A stretch of DNA of 6,099 bases from Candidatus Sumerlaeota bacterium. GTDB lineage: Bacteria; UBP6; UBA1177. The notes beneath the pieces are model-generated. The model was not told the origin of the DNA. It searched no databases and saw nothing but the letters and a program-made list of their open reading frames with translations. The stretch is taken from NCBI GenBank assembly GCA_007136595.1, contig SLGQ01000280.1, positions 1-6,099 on the forward strand, given 5' to 3'. The translations under genes and the position numbers were made by a program. Positions 1 through 5,357 of the stretch are shown in pieces (the first letter of the stretch is position 1; each line of letters starts with the position of its first letter).

Positions 1-1
1 G

Positions 2-433
2 TTTACAGAAGAAAGTATTCTTGCTGCTTTGGCAAGATGGCTGACAGGTGCATCGTTTGAAAATAATGAAAAAGAGGTTAATGAAGGAAAAAAAGAAGAT
101 GCCCATTTTGATATAGATTTTTTTATGCAAACTATAGGGAATGACAAAAAACTTTATGATGATCTTATCAGTTTTGTAAAAGATGACTTTCCTCAAAAAA
201 TCATTCTTATGAAAGAACTTTCTGAAAAAAATGATATTGAATCGCTTAAAAATATTCTTCACTCTATGAAAGGGGCGGCTCTCAGCATGAAGTTCAACCG
301 TCTGGGAGAATTGTTGAAAAAAGGGGAAGATAATGTTGAAAAAGGTGTTTCTGTTGAAAATACGATGAAAGATATAGAAAAAGAACTTACAGTAATTATC
401 GGTATTTTAGAAAAAGAAAAAATTGATATATGA
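2..433 (+). CDS. Hybrid histidine kinase / response regulator, C-terminal HPt domain (5' partial)
   Basis: This is the 3' end of a phosphorelay signalling protein; the reading frame is open to the left edge, so the ATG-less start lies outside the window. The first visible residues (FTEESILAALARWL) match the last helix of a CheY-like receiver domain as found in hybrid sensor kinases. After a charged linker (EKEVNEGKKED) comes an all-helical HPt domain of about 100 residues. Its signature HSMKGAA contains the likely phospho-accepting His (codon 260-262), followed by helices rich in Lys and Glu. Known role of the family: the HPt His passes phosphate between receiver domains. A free-standing HPt protein starting at an internal codon is less likely, because the receiver-type helix is in frame upstream. 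The stop TGA overlaps the next gene's ATG, which suggests co-translation with the methyltransferase. The kinase or sensor part and its signal cannot be seen here. Confidence 0.85.
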   Translation, partial: FTEESILAALARWLTGASFENNEKEVNEGKKEDAHFDIDFFMQTIGNDKKLYDDLISFVKDDFPQKIILMKELSEKNDIESLKNILHSMKGAALSMKFNRLGELLKKGEDNVEKGVSVENTMKDIEKELTVIIGILEKEKIDI

Positions 434-1080
434 AAAATTCTTTGTTGAGTCCGGCTTGTCCTTTATGCGGCTCAGGATCAAAATTTTATTTTAATACCGG
501 GAAAAGTTATCACAGGTGCAAAAACTGTTTAAGTATTTTCTTAGATAAAAAAAATTTTGTGTCAAAGGAAGAAGAGAAAAAAAGATATCTTGAACATAAT
601 AACGATGTTTCCGATCCCGGTTACAGAGCTTTTGTAAGTCCGGTAACTTCAAGGATTTTAAAGAATTTTAACCGGCACCATACAGGACTTGATTTCGGGT
701 GCGGCACAGGACCTGTGATTTCTGAAATATTAAGAGAAAACGGGTATATGATTGAAACTTATGACCCTATGTTCTGCAATAGACCGGAACTTTTAAGAAA
801 AAAGTATGATTATATAGTTTGTTGCGAAGTTGTGGAACATTTCCATGATCCTTATAAAGAATTCGGTTTATTAAGGAGTCTTCTTAAAAAAGGGGGGGCA
901 ATTTACATTATGACCGACTTTTTTGATGATGGAACAGAGGAAGACTTCAAAAAATGGTACTATAAAGACGATCAGACCCATGTTTTTTTCTATCATGAAA
1001 AGGCTTTCATCTGGATAGAAGAAGTTTTCGGTTTTTATCAAGCTGAAAGGTTTGGAAGAGTTGTCGTTCTTGGTGGATAA
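430..1080 (+). CDS. Class I SAM-dependent methyltransferase with N-terminal zinc-ribbon-like motif
   Basis: A 216-residue soluble protein, predicted to transfer a methyl group from S-adenosylmethionine to an unknown substrate. Residues 10-33 carry CPLC...CKNC (Cys 10, 13, 30, 33), a zinc-ribbon-like Cys4 set. The Rossmann-type methyltransferase core follows: motif I LDFGCGTGP at 87-95, an acidic strand end YDP at 111-113, DYIVCCEVVEHFHDP at about 127-141, and the LLKKGG turn at 151-156 before the next strand. The family is like Methyltransf_23/Methyltransf_11. I recall similar proteins with the same order and the DxTHVxFY segment (residues 181-188 here) as a widespread uncharacterised family. 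The ATG overlaps the upstream stop by 4 bases (ATGA) and there is no strong Shine-Dalgarno, so translational coupling to the HPt protein is likely. An A6G7 tract lies at 886-898 inside the core. Whether it modifies a signalling protein is unknown; the zinc motif suggests a macromolecular or bound substrate, but this is inference. Confidence 0.85.
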   Translation: MKNSLLSPACPLCGSGSKFYFNTGKSYHRCKNCLSIFLDKKNFVSKEEEKKRYLEHNNDVSDPGYRAFVSPVTSRILKNFNRHHTGLDFGCGTGPVISEILRENGYMIETYDPMFCNRPELLRKKYDYIVCCEVVEHFHDPYKEFGLLRSLLKKGGAIYIMTDFFDDGTEEDFKKWYYKDDQTHVFFYHEKAFIWIEEVFGFYQAERFGRVVVLGG

Positions 1081-1107
1081 ATATTTATAACTCTTTTAAA
1101 TTAATGC

Positions 1108-1135
1108 TTGATTTTTTAATTAAATCTGCTAGAAT
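1108..1135 (+). promoter_or_regulatory. Sigma-70-type extended -10 promoter for the VWA lipoprotein gene
   Basis: A -35 box TTGATT (1108-1113, 4 of 6 to consensus) is followed by a 16-base spacer and a -10 box TAGAAT (1130-1135, 5 of 6). TG at 1127-1128 gives an extended -10 (TGCTAGAAT). It lies in the 102-bp gap after the methyltransferase stop, and transcription would begin near 1142, about 40 bases before the ATG at 1183. No factor-independent terminator for the upstream operon is visible in 1081-1107, so read-through is possible. Prediction by eye only. Confidence 0.55.
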
Positions 1136-1171
1136 CTTAGTTGTGTCTGTGTGAGTTAAAAATTTTGATGC

Positions 1172-1177
1172 GAGGGG
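1172..1177 (+). promoter_or_regulatory. Ribosome binding site fixing the start at 1183
   Basis: GAGGGG lies 5 bases before ATG 1183. It supports this start over the upstream in-frame TTG at 1141, which would add 14 residues in front of a normal signal peptide and would sit at the predicted transcription start. Confidence 0.7.
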
Positions 1178-1182
1178 ATAAA

Positions 1183-3342
1183 ATGTCGATAGTTAAAAAA
1201 ATCATTCCAATTCTGTTTTTAATGGTTTTTATATCGGGGTGCGGTGACACCAAAGGAGACATTGTTTTAAGTCAAAATTGCCAGTCAAATGAAGATTGTC
1301 CTTTAGGTTACTTCTGTAACACTTCTACAGGAAGGTGTGCAAGAGATGGCAGCGGGGAAGAAGATGACGGTACAGGCGGTTTGCCGGGTGGAGATGATGG
1401 AGGTTTGCCGGGAGAGACTGACGACTCGGATGGCGGCGGAGAACCTAAAGGTGAAAACACTTGTAAATGTTTCGGTCACACCTATATACTGCCGGCAAAA
1501 TATGCAGATAACCCTGAGTGGTGTATGGAAGATGCGGACGGAGACGGAATCCCCAACTGCATAGAAGCTCCCAATGGTGTTCTGGTTGACACGGATGAAG
1601 ACGGGATTCCCGACTACCGTGATCCGGATAGTGACGGAGACGGTATTCCTGATTGGTATGAGTGCCCTGAACTTTTAGGCGAAAAAGATGAGAAAGGGAA
1701 TTTTACACACATACCTTACTGCCGTGATACTGATGGTGACGGAACTCCCGATTACAGAGATTCCGATAGTGACAGTGACGGAATACCTGACTGGTATGAG
1801 TGTCCTGAGTTTCATGAAGAAACCGGTTGCAGAGACAGTGATGGAGATGGAATTCCTGATTACCTTGATAGTGACAGTGACGGTGACGGGATACCTGACT
1901 GGTATGAATGCCCGTTTTTTGACGAAGAAAAAGGTTGCCGTGATACAGATGGAGACGGGATTCCCGATTATCTTGATCTTGACAGTGATGGTGACGGAAT
2001 TCCCGATTCCGAAGAATGTCCTCAGTTTCCCGATCCGGATACTGGTTTATGCAGAGATACTGACGGGGATGGTGTTCCCGATTATCTTGATCTTGACAGC
2101 GATGGAGACGGTTTGAGTGATGAAAAAGAACTTGAGCTGGGTACAGACCCGTACAATTCTGATACAGACGGAGACGGTTACGATGATTTCATTGAATATA
2201 CTTTAGGAACTGATCCGCTTGATTCGGAGTGTTATCCTCCTGAAGATCTTTTTTATCTCATTTTACCTTATGAAGATGATCCTCAGATACAGCAACTTGA
2301 TTTTTCAACTGATATTAAGAAGGTTGATATACTTTTACTGGTCGATCTTTCCGGTTCAATGAGCGGAGAGCACAGCAATCTGAAAAAAGGGATCAACAAT
2401 GTGATAATCAAGGGTGTGCAGGAAAAAATCCCCGATTCAGCGTTCGGTCTGGTAAATTTCGGTACTCTTGGAAATTCAGTATATTCAGTTGAACAGAGAA
2501 TGACTACTGATGCCAACGCTGTCCAGAGTGCCGTTAATAAAATATCTACGGTCGGAGGTTATATTGAGTATCATGCTCTTGCCCTTGATCAGCCGGCAAC
2601 GGGAGCGGGCACATATCAGAAAGCGGGAAGTTATACAGTAAATATTCCTGCTGTTACAAACTGTCCCGCAGGTACTTACGGTGGAGTGTGTTTCAGGGAG
2701 GAAAGCCTTCCCATTTTCATTATGATGACTGACGAAAAGTTTGATATGCATGGTTTAAGCTGGAGCTCAGGATCTGAAACTAAACGGTCTGATGCCATAA
2801 ATTCCATGAATGCGATAAGAGCTAAGTTCATAGGGATCAATTCCTCAACTAACAGCACAGGGGGCAATAATCCCCACAATGATTTTGTTGCAATTTCAAA
2901 TGGAACGAACTCAAAAGATATTAACGGTAATCACTTTAATTATAAGATCAAATCTGACGGATCAGGAATGTCTGAAGATATTGTTAAAGCTGTCGAAGAA
3001 CTTACTATGAATATACAGATCGCAGTTTCAACAGGTAAAAAACATATTCCCAATATTCACGGGGTGGTCGATACAACGCAGTTTATCAAATCAATAGTTC
3101 CTGTTGCTGTCAATCCGGTTGGCGGTGCTTCAATTGACGGTCTTGAATTTAAAAATGTAAAGCCGGGAGCTACCGTAACTTTTGATGTTACATTTCAAAA
3201 TGATTTCTATGATAACCCTGACAGGGAGGCAAAACTGTTTCAGGCGGAGATAGAAGTTTATGGTGACGGCTCTTTTCTTGATGAAAGAGATGTATATATA
3301 ATTGTTCCCGGAAAAAAAGATGACAGTAATATCGGCTGGTAA
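1183..3342 (+). CDS. Lipoprotein with cysteine-paired TSP3 (calcium-binding) repeats and a VWA domain
   Basis: A 719-residue predicted surface lipoprotein. Residues 1-19 form a lipoprotein signal peptide with lipobox ISGC; Cys20 would be lipidated, and with Gly at +2 there is no E. coli-type inner-membrane Asp signal. Residues 33-52 hold a small Cys4 motif (Cys 33, 39, 45, 52). A Gly/Asp/Glu linker follows (57-91). Residues 117-349 are thrombospondin-type-3-like repeats (DxDxDGIPD) ending in two GTDP motifs. Residues 379 to about 620 are a VWA domain with the MIDAS DLSGS (Asp388, Ser390, Ser392) and a second acidic strand end MMTDE (Asp517). Residues 638-708 form a beta domain ending DERDVYIIVP, as I recall in Myxococcota-type VWA lipoproteins. 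The family suggests Ca2+-stabilised display of a metal-dependent ligand-binding domain on the cell surface. Adhesion is the likely role but is inferred, as is the ligand. It has its own upstream promoter and is followed at 3430 by another lipoprotein gene on the same strand. Confidence 0.88.
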   Translation: MSIVKKIIPILFLMVFISGCGDTKGDIVLSQNCQSNEDCPLGYFCNTSTGRCARDGSGEEDDGTGGLPGGDDGGLPGETDDSDGGGEPKGENTCKCFGHTYILPAKYADNPEWCMEDADGDGIPNCIEAPNGVLVDTDEDGIPDYRDPDSDGDGIPDWYECPELLGEKDEKGNFTHIPYCRDTDGDGTPDYRDSDSDSDGIPDWYECPEFHEETGCRDSDGDGIPDYLDSDSDGDGIPDWYECPFFDEEKGCRDTDGDGIPDYLDLDSDGDGIPDSEECPQFPDPDTGLCRDTDGDGVPDYLDLDSDGDGLSDEKELELGTDPYNSDTDGDGYDDFIEYTLGTDPLDSECYPPEDLFYLILPYEDDPQIQQLDFSTDIKKVDILLLVDLSGSMSGEHSNLKKGINNVIIKGVQEKIPDSAFGLVNFGTLGNSVYSVEQRMTTDANAVQSAVNKISTVGGYIEYHALALDQPATGAGTYQKAGSYTVNIPAVTNCPAGTYGGVCFREESLPIFIMMTDEKFDMHGLSWSSGSETKRSDAINSMNAIRAKFIGINSSTNSTGGNNPHNDFVAISNGTNSKDINGNHFNYKIKSDGSGMSEDIVKAVEELTMNIQIAVSTGKKHIPNIHGVVDTTQFIKSIVPVAVNPVGGASIDGLEFKNVKPGATVTFDVTFQNDFYDNPDREAKLFQAEIEVYGDGSFLDERDVYIIVPGKKDDSNIGW
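1588..2052 (+). repeat. In-gene tandem TSP3-type repeats, about 108-135 bp units
   Basis: Four consecutive units, residues 136-180, 181-216, 217-252 and 253-290 of the VWA lipoprotein, are 45, 36, 36 and 38 residues long. Three of the units read approximately (R)D-[TS]-D-x-DG-[IT]-PDY-x-D-x-DSD-x-DGIPDWYEC-P-loop-C; the fourth has SEEC for WYEC. A diverged half unit precedes (from about 1531) and a fifth, ending in GTDP motifs, continues to about 2229. Each unit has exactly two cysteines bracketing a variable loop: 161/180, 207/216, 243/252, 279/290. The DNA copies differ mostly at synonymous positions, so the array is old rather than newly expanded. Confidence 0.85.
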
Positions 3343-3360
3343 TCTATATTAAAAATATTA

Positions 3361-3389
3361 TTGAAAACTTCTGAACAATATGGTATTTA
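3361..3389 (+). promoter_or_regulatory. Weak possible promoter for the second lipoprotein gene
   Basis: TTGAAA (3361-3366, 5 of 6 to the -35 consensus) is followed after 17 bases by TATTTA (3384-3389), only 3 of 6 to the -10 consensus. It overlaps the hairpin and would start transcription near 3396, within its 3' arm. Listed because otherwise the second gene depends on read-through from 1108-1135. Confidence 0.2.
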
Positions 3390-3409
3390 TTGTGCCAGTT
3401 CAGTTTTTT
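3371..3409 (+). terminator. Candidate intrinsic terminator or attenuator between the two lipoprotein genes
   Basis: CTGAAC (3371-3376) pairs with GTTCAG (3398-3403), and inside it TGGTA (3381-3385) pairs with TGCCA (3393-3397) with one G-U pair. A 4-base bulge (AATA) and a 7-base loop complete the hairpin, which is followed directly by six T (3404-3409). It lies 29 bases after the first lipoprotein stop and 20 bases before the next ATG. The stem is modest in G+C and bulged, so termination may be only partial. No convincing promoter lies between it and the next start. Confidence 0.45.
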
Positions 3410-3429
3410 GTAAAATTGGGGGGTTGAAG

Positions 3430-5109
3430 ATGAAAAAGTTTTGTGCTGTTTTGGTTGTTCTTTTAATTTTTGTTGCCTGTAGCGATTCTAAAAAGGATGA
3501 CTTGATCGAAAGAGAGGTCATTTCAAGGGCAAGTGCCGTTATTTCTGCCGAAGAGGGTGGGGTTATCGTATCTGAAGATGGTGAAGCGGAAATAAGTATC
3601 CCTGCGGGGGCACTTTCTGAAGATCTGGAAATAACGATGACTGTTTATAAAAAGAAAGGTTTTCCCAGAGAAGCTGACCTTGTATCAAAAGTTGTTGAAT
3701 TTGGTCCTGCAGGGACAGTTTTTTCAGAAAATGTTACAGTAAAAATAAAAGCGGACACCGAGTTGACATCTGTTCCTCAAGGCAAAATGGTAACGGCAGG
3801 ACTTTTAAAAGGTGAAGACTGGAATTTTGATGCTTCAGGAGATCCCATCATGAGTGGTGACCCTATCATGAGTGGCGATCCTATTATGAGTGGCGACCCA
3901 ATTATGAGCGGTGACCCGATAATGAGCGGTGACCCGATAATGATGGAAATGGGGCATTTTTCAACGGTTGTTTTTCTTGTTGCCGATATAGAAAAAGATG
4001 AAGACGATGACAGAGATGTTTCAGATGAAGACCATGTTGTTGATCCGGATGAAGATGACATTGGGGTTCCTGATGAAAATGATATTGTTGATCCCGATGA
4101 AGACATGACAGATGATGATGTTGATCCATGTGACCCCAACCCCTGCATAGATATGCCTGGTGCCACAGGAGTTTGTTCTTCATGGGAAGAAGAGCCGGGT
4201 TATCAATGTCAGTGTGATGAAAACTATAGTTGGGATGGTTCCGGTTGTGCTCCGGCAACAAGAACTTTCACATGTGATCCGAAACCTGAACATGGAACTG
4301 ACTGGAATACAGTTGACAGCTATGAACAAACATGGAACGGTTCCGAGTGGGTGCCTGCCGACAGTGAAACAGAATATAATACCGAAGAAGATACTGAGTC
4401 GTGCAGATACAAATGTGCAACCGATTATGAAAGGGCGGAAAACGGTTGTGTAAAAGCCGGTCTCTGGTCAGAGCCGGGAGAAGCAGGTTTATACTGGTGG
4501 GAAGCAAGCGAGCATTGCGGCTGGATGGAACCCGAGGGAGAATGGGCACTTCCTACGATCAATGAATTAAGAACTCTTATTGTCGGCTGTCCCGGAACTG
4601 TGACAGGCGGTGCCTGCAATATTACAGACAATGATGTGGGCAAAGATGACTGGAACGCTGAAGATTGTTCAGGTTGCTCACAGGAGAGCGACGGCAGATA
4701 CTCCATATTTGGAGACAGTGAAACTTTCTGGACAGATGAAGAGTTGCCTTATGTTCAATCAGAAGACCCGATGTGGATTGGTGACAGAGCATGGACAATA
4801 GATTTTTCTTCCGGGACAATAATCCCCTATGATTTTTATGATTACATAAATGTCCGCTGTATAAAAAGAGCTTTTGGAACCACAAGGACCGTTAATTGTC
4901 ACCCGTTGCCTGAAAATGGTGAATGGCTTGAGGGTGACGGGAAAGTTACTCAGGAATGGAATTTGATTCACGGTGAATATGCTGGCTGGTATCCTGACAG
5001 ATATATCCGCTACACCGAGCAGGTGCTTCCAGATGAAACTTGTCAGTTCAAGTGCAAAGAAGGTTACTTTTATGACTGGGAAATGTACGAATGTCTTCTC
5101 AACGAATAA
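3430..5109 (+). CDS. Modular lipoprotein: ZU5-like, SGDPIM repeats, Asp-rich stalk, EGF-like, Fib_succ_major/DUF1566-type domain
   Basis: A 559-residue predicted surface lipoprotein. ATG 3430 is chosen over an upstream in-frame TTG at 3361 because it begins a standard signal peptide (MKKF plus hydrophobic core) with lipobox FVAC; Cys17 would be lipidated. In order: residues 41 to about 120, a ZU5-like beta domain (EEGGVIV, ISIPAGAL, FGPAGTVF); 136-171, six perfect SGDPIM hexapeptides; 172-185, the strand MEMGHFSTVVFLVA that normally closes such domains; 187-233, an Asp/Glu stalk; 234-273, an EGF-like domain with six Cys in C-C-C-CxC-C order; 278-340, Cys4 module A; 343-480, a Fib_succ_major/DUF1566-type domain (WALPTINELRTL, ETFWTDE, RAWTIDFSSG, YINVRC); 486-555, Cys4 module B. 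No catalytic signature is visible. Surface binding, adhesion or structural function is inference. The gene is the second of a tandem lipoprotein pair. Confidence 0.85.
   Translation: MKKFCAVLVVLLIFVACSDSKKDDLIEREVISRASAVISAEEGGVIVSEDGEAEISIPAGALSEDLEITMTVYKKKGFPREADLVSKVVEFGPAGTVFSENVTVKIKADTELTSVPQGKMVTAGLLKGEDWNFDASGDPIMSGDPIMSGDPIMSGDPIMSGDPIMSGDPIMMEMGHFSTVVFLVADIEKDEDDDRDVSDEDHVVDPDEDDIGVPDENDIVDPDEDMTDDDVDPCDPNPCIDMPGATGVCSSWEEEPGYQCQCDENYSWDGSGCAPATRTFTCDPKPEHGTDWNTVDSYEQTWNGSEWVPADSETEYNTEEDTESCRYKCATDYERAENGCVKAGLWSEPGEAGLYWWEASEHCGWMEPEGEWALPTINELRTLIVGCPGTVTGGACNITDNDVGKDDWNAEDCSGCSQESDGRYSIFGDSETFWTDEELPYVQSEDPMWIGDRAWTIDFSSGTIIPYDFYDYINVRCIKRAFGTTRTVNCHPLPENGEWLEGDGKVTQEWNLIHGEYAGWYPDRYIRYTEQVLPDETCQFKCKEGYFYDWEMYECLLNE
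3835..3942 (+). repeat. Six 18-bp tandem repeats encoding (SGDPIM)6
   Basis: Six in-frame 18-bp units at 3835, 3853, 3871, 3889, 3907 and 3925, each encoding Ser-Gly-Asp-Pro-Ile-Met without any amino-acid change. The DNA copies differ at third positions (Ser TCA/AGT/AGC, Gly GGA/GGT/GGC, Asp GAT/GAC, Pro CCC/CCT/CCA/CCG, Ile ATC/ATT/ATA). Only the last two copies are identical at the DNA level. The array sits inside the ZU5-like domain, before its closing HFS strand. Confidence 0.95.
3988..4128 (+). other. Asp-rich low-complexity stalk coding segment
   Basis: Residues 187-233 of the second lipoprotein are almost half Asp or Glu, with a loose period around VDPDED / VPDEN / VDPDED. The composition resembles a flexible, strongly acidic spacer that would hold the EGF-like and Fib_succ_major-type domains away from the membrane. 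It may bind cations loosely, but it has no spacing matching a defined EF-hand or TSP3 loop. Confidence 0.7.
4261..4449 (+). repeat. Cys4 module, copy A
   Basis: Residues 278-340 of the second lipoprotein: RTFTC start, a WN..W.P stretch, then CRYKC and a final Cys (Cys 282, 325, 329, 340). Same order as copy B at 4885-5094: RT.xC, P.P.(E).G.W, TW/EWN, W.P, C..KC, C. The two copies flank the Fib_succ_major-type domain. I recall similar modules in surface proteins carrying this domain but know no name for it. Confidence 0.7.
4885..5094 (+). repeat. Cys4 module, copy B
   Basis: Residues 486-555 of the second lipoprotein: RTVNCHPLPENGEW, QEWN, WYPD, then CQFKC and a final Cys (Cys 490, 538, 542, 555). 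It ends four residues before the stop, so the protein finishes with this module. It is slightly longer than copy A and diverged; the C-x3-C spacing and outer cysteines are kept, suggesting two disulphides per module. Confidence 0.7.
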
Positions 5110-5153
5110 GTAGCCTGGAGTTATGTTAATTAATTGAACTTGTCCTGAAACAA

Positions 5154-5240
5154 TGGTGCCGGGAACAGGACTCGAACCTGCACAGCCTTGCAGCCACTAG
5201 AACCTGAATCTAGCGTGTCTACCAATTTCACCATCCCGGC
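5154..5240 (-). tRNA. tRNA-Leu (anticodon CAG), CCA encoded
   Basis: On the minus strand the 87-base gene folds as a class II tRNA. The 7-bp acceptor stem GCCGGGA/TCCCGGC is followed by discriminator A and an encoded CCA (5154-5156). The D-arm is of leucine type (ATTGGTAGACACGC), the anticodon stem CTAGA/TCTAG has loop TTCAGGT giving anticodon CAG, the variable arm is long (TGGCTGCAAGGCTGT), and the T-arm is GCAGG-TTCGAGT-CCTGT. It reads CUG codons. It is convergent with the second lipoprotein gene, 44 bp between their ends, and no clear terminator for either is seen there. Confidence 0.97.
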
Positions 5241-5257
5241 ACTCAAAGAACGGTGCT

Positions 5258-5284
5258 ATTATACATAAGATTGGTTTTAGTCAA
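5258..5284 (-). promoter_or_regulatory. Promoter of the tRNA-Leu gene
   Basis: On the minus strand, TTGACT (5284-5279, 5 of 6 to the -35 consensus) and a perfect TATAAT (5263-5258) are separated by 15 bases, slightly short. Transcription would begin near 5251, giving a leader of about 10 bases before the tRNA, as is normal for a tRNA gene. Strong boxes and exact placement support it. Confidence 0.7.
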
Positions 5285-5300
5285 GAAATTTTCATCAAAC

Positions 5301-5328
5301 TTGCGTAGTGACTGAGGTTTTATATAAT
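5301..5328 (+). promoter_or_regulatory. Promoter of the CAP-domain gene
   Basis: A perfect -10 box TATAAT (5323-5328) lies 16 bases after a weak -35 TTGCGT (5301-5306, 3 of 6). Transcription would begin near 5335, leaving about 23 bases of leader containing the ribosome binding site GGGGGAG (5348-5354) three bases before ATG 5358. The promoter is divergent from, and 16 bp away from, the tRNA promoter. Confidence 0.5.
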
Positions 5329-5357
5329 ATAGTGATTTGATCATTCCGGGGGAGTCA

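Noticed and set aside
1141..1182. TTG start at 1141 for the VWA lipoprotein
   Set aside because: It would put 14 residues before a complete lipoprotein signal peptide and coincide with the predicted transcription start; ATG 1183 has GAGGGG at the right distance.
1688..2116. Long open frame overlapping the TSP3 repeats on the same strand
   Set aside because: It is an out-of-frame shadow kept open by the repeat; its translation is a low-complexity echo with no start signals.
3361..3429. TTG start at 3361 for the second lipoprotein
   Set aside because: It runs through the hairpin and T-tract and precedes a normal signal peptide beginning at ATG 3430.
3835..3942. CRISPR-like short repeats
   Set aside because: The units are contiguous 18-bp in-frame codon repeats without spacers, inside a coding gene.
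3777..4166. Minus-strand open frame over the SGDPIM array and Asp-rich stalk
   Set aside because: Its Ser-rich and IIGSPL repeats are the reverse of the repetitive coding strand; no ribosome site or recognisable domain.
5125..5139. AT-rich imperfect palindrome (GTTAATTAATTGAAC) as a bidirectional terminator for the lipoprotein and tRNA genes
   Set aside because: The stem is short and AT-only in the centre, with no T-tract on either strand; not enough to call.
5142..5171. GTCCTG/CAGGAC pairing across the tRNA 3' end as a terminator for the lipoprotein gene
   Set aside because: Only 6 bp with an 18-base loop, one arm belonging to the tRNA T-arm, and no following T-tract.
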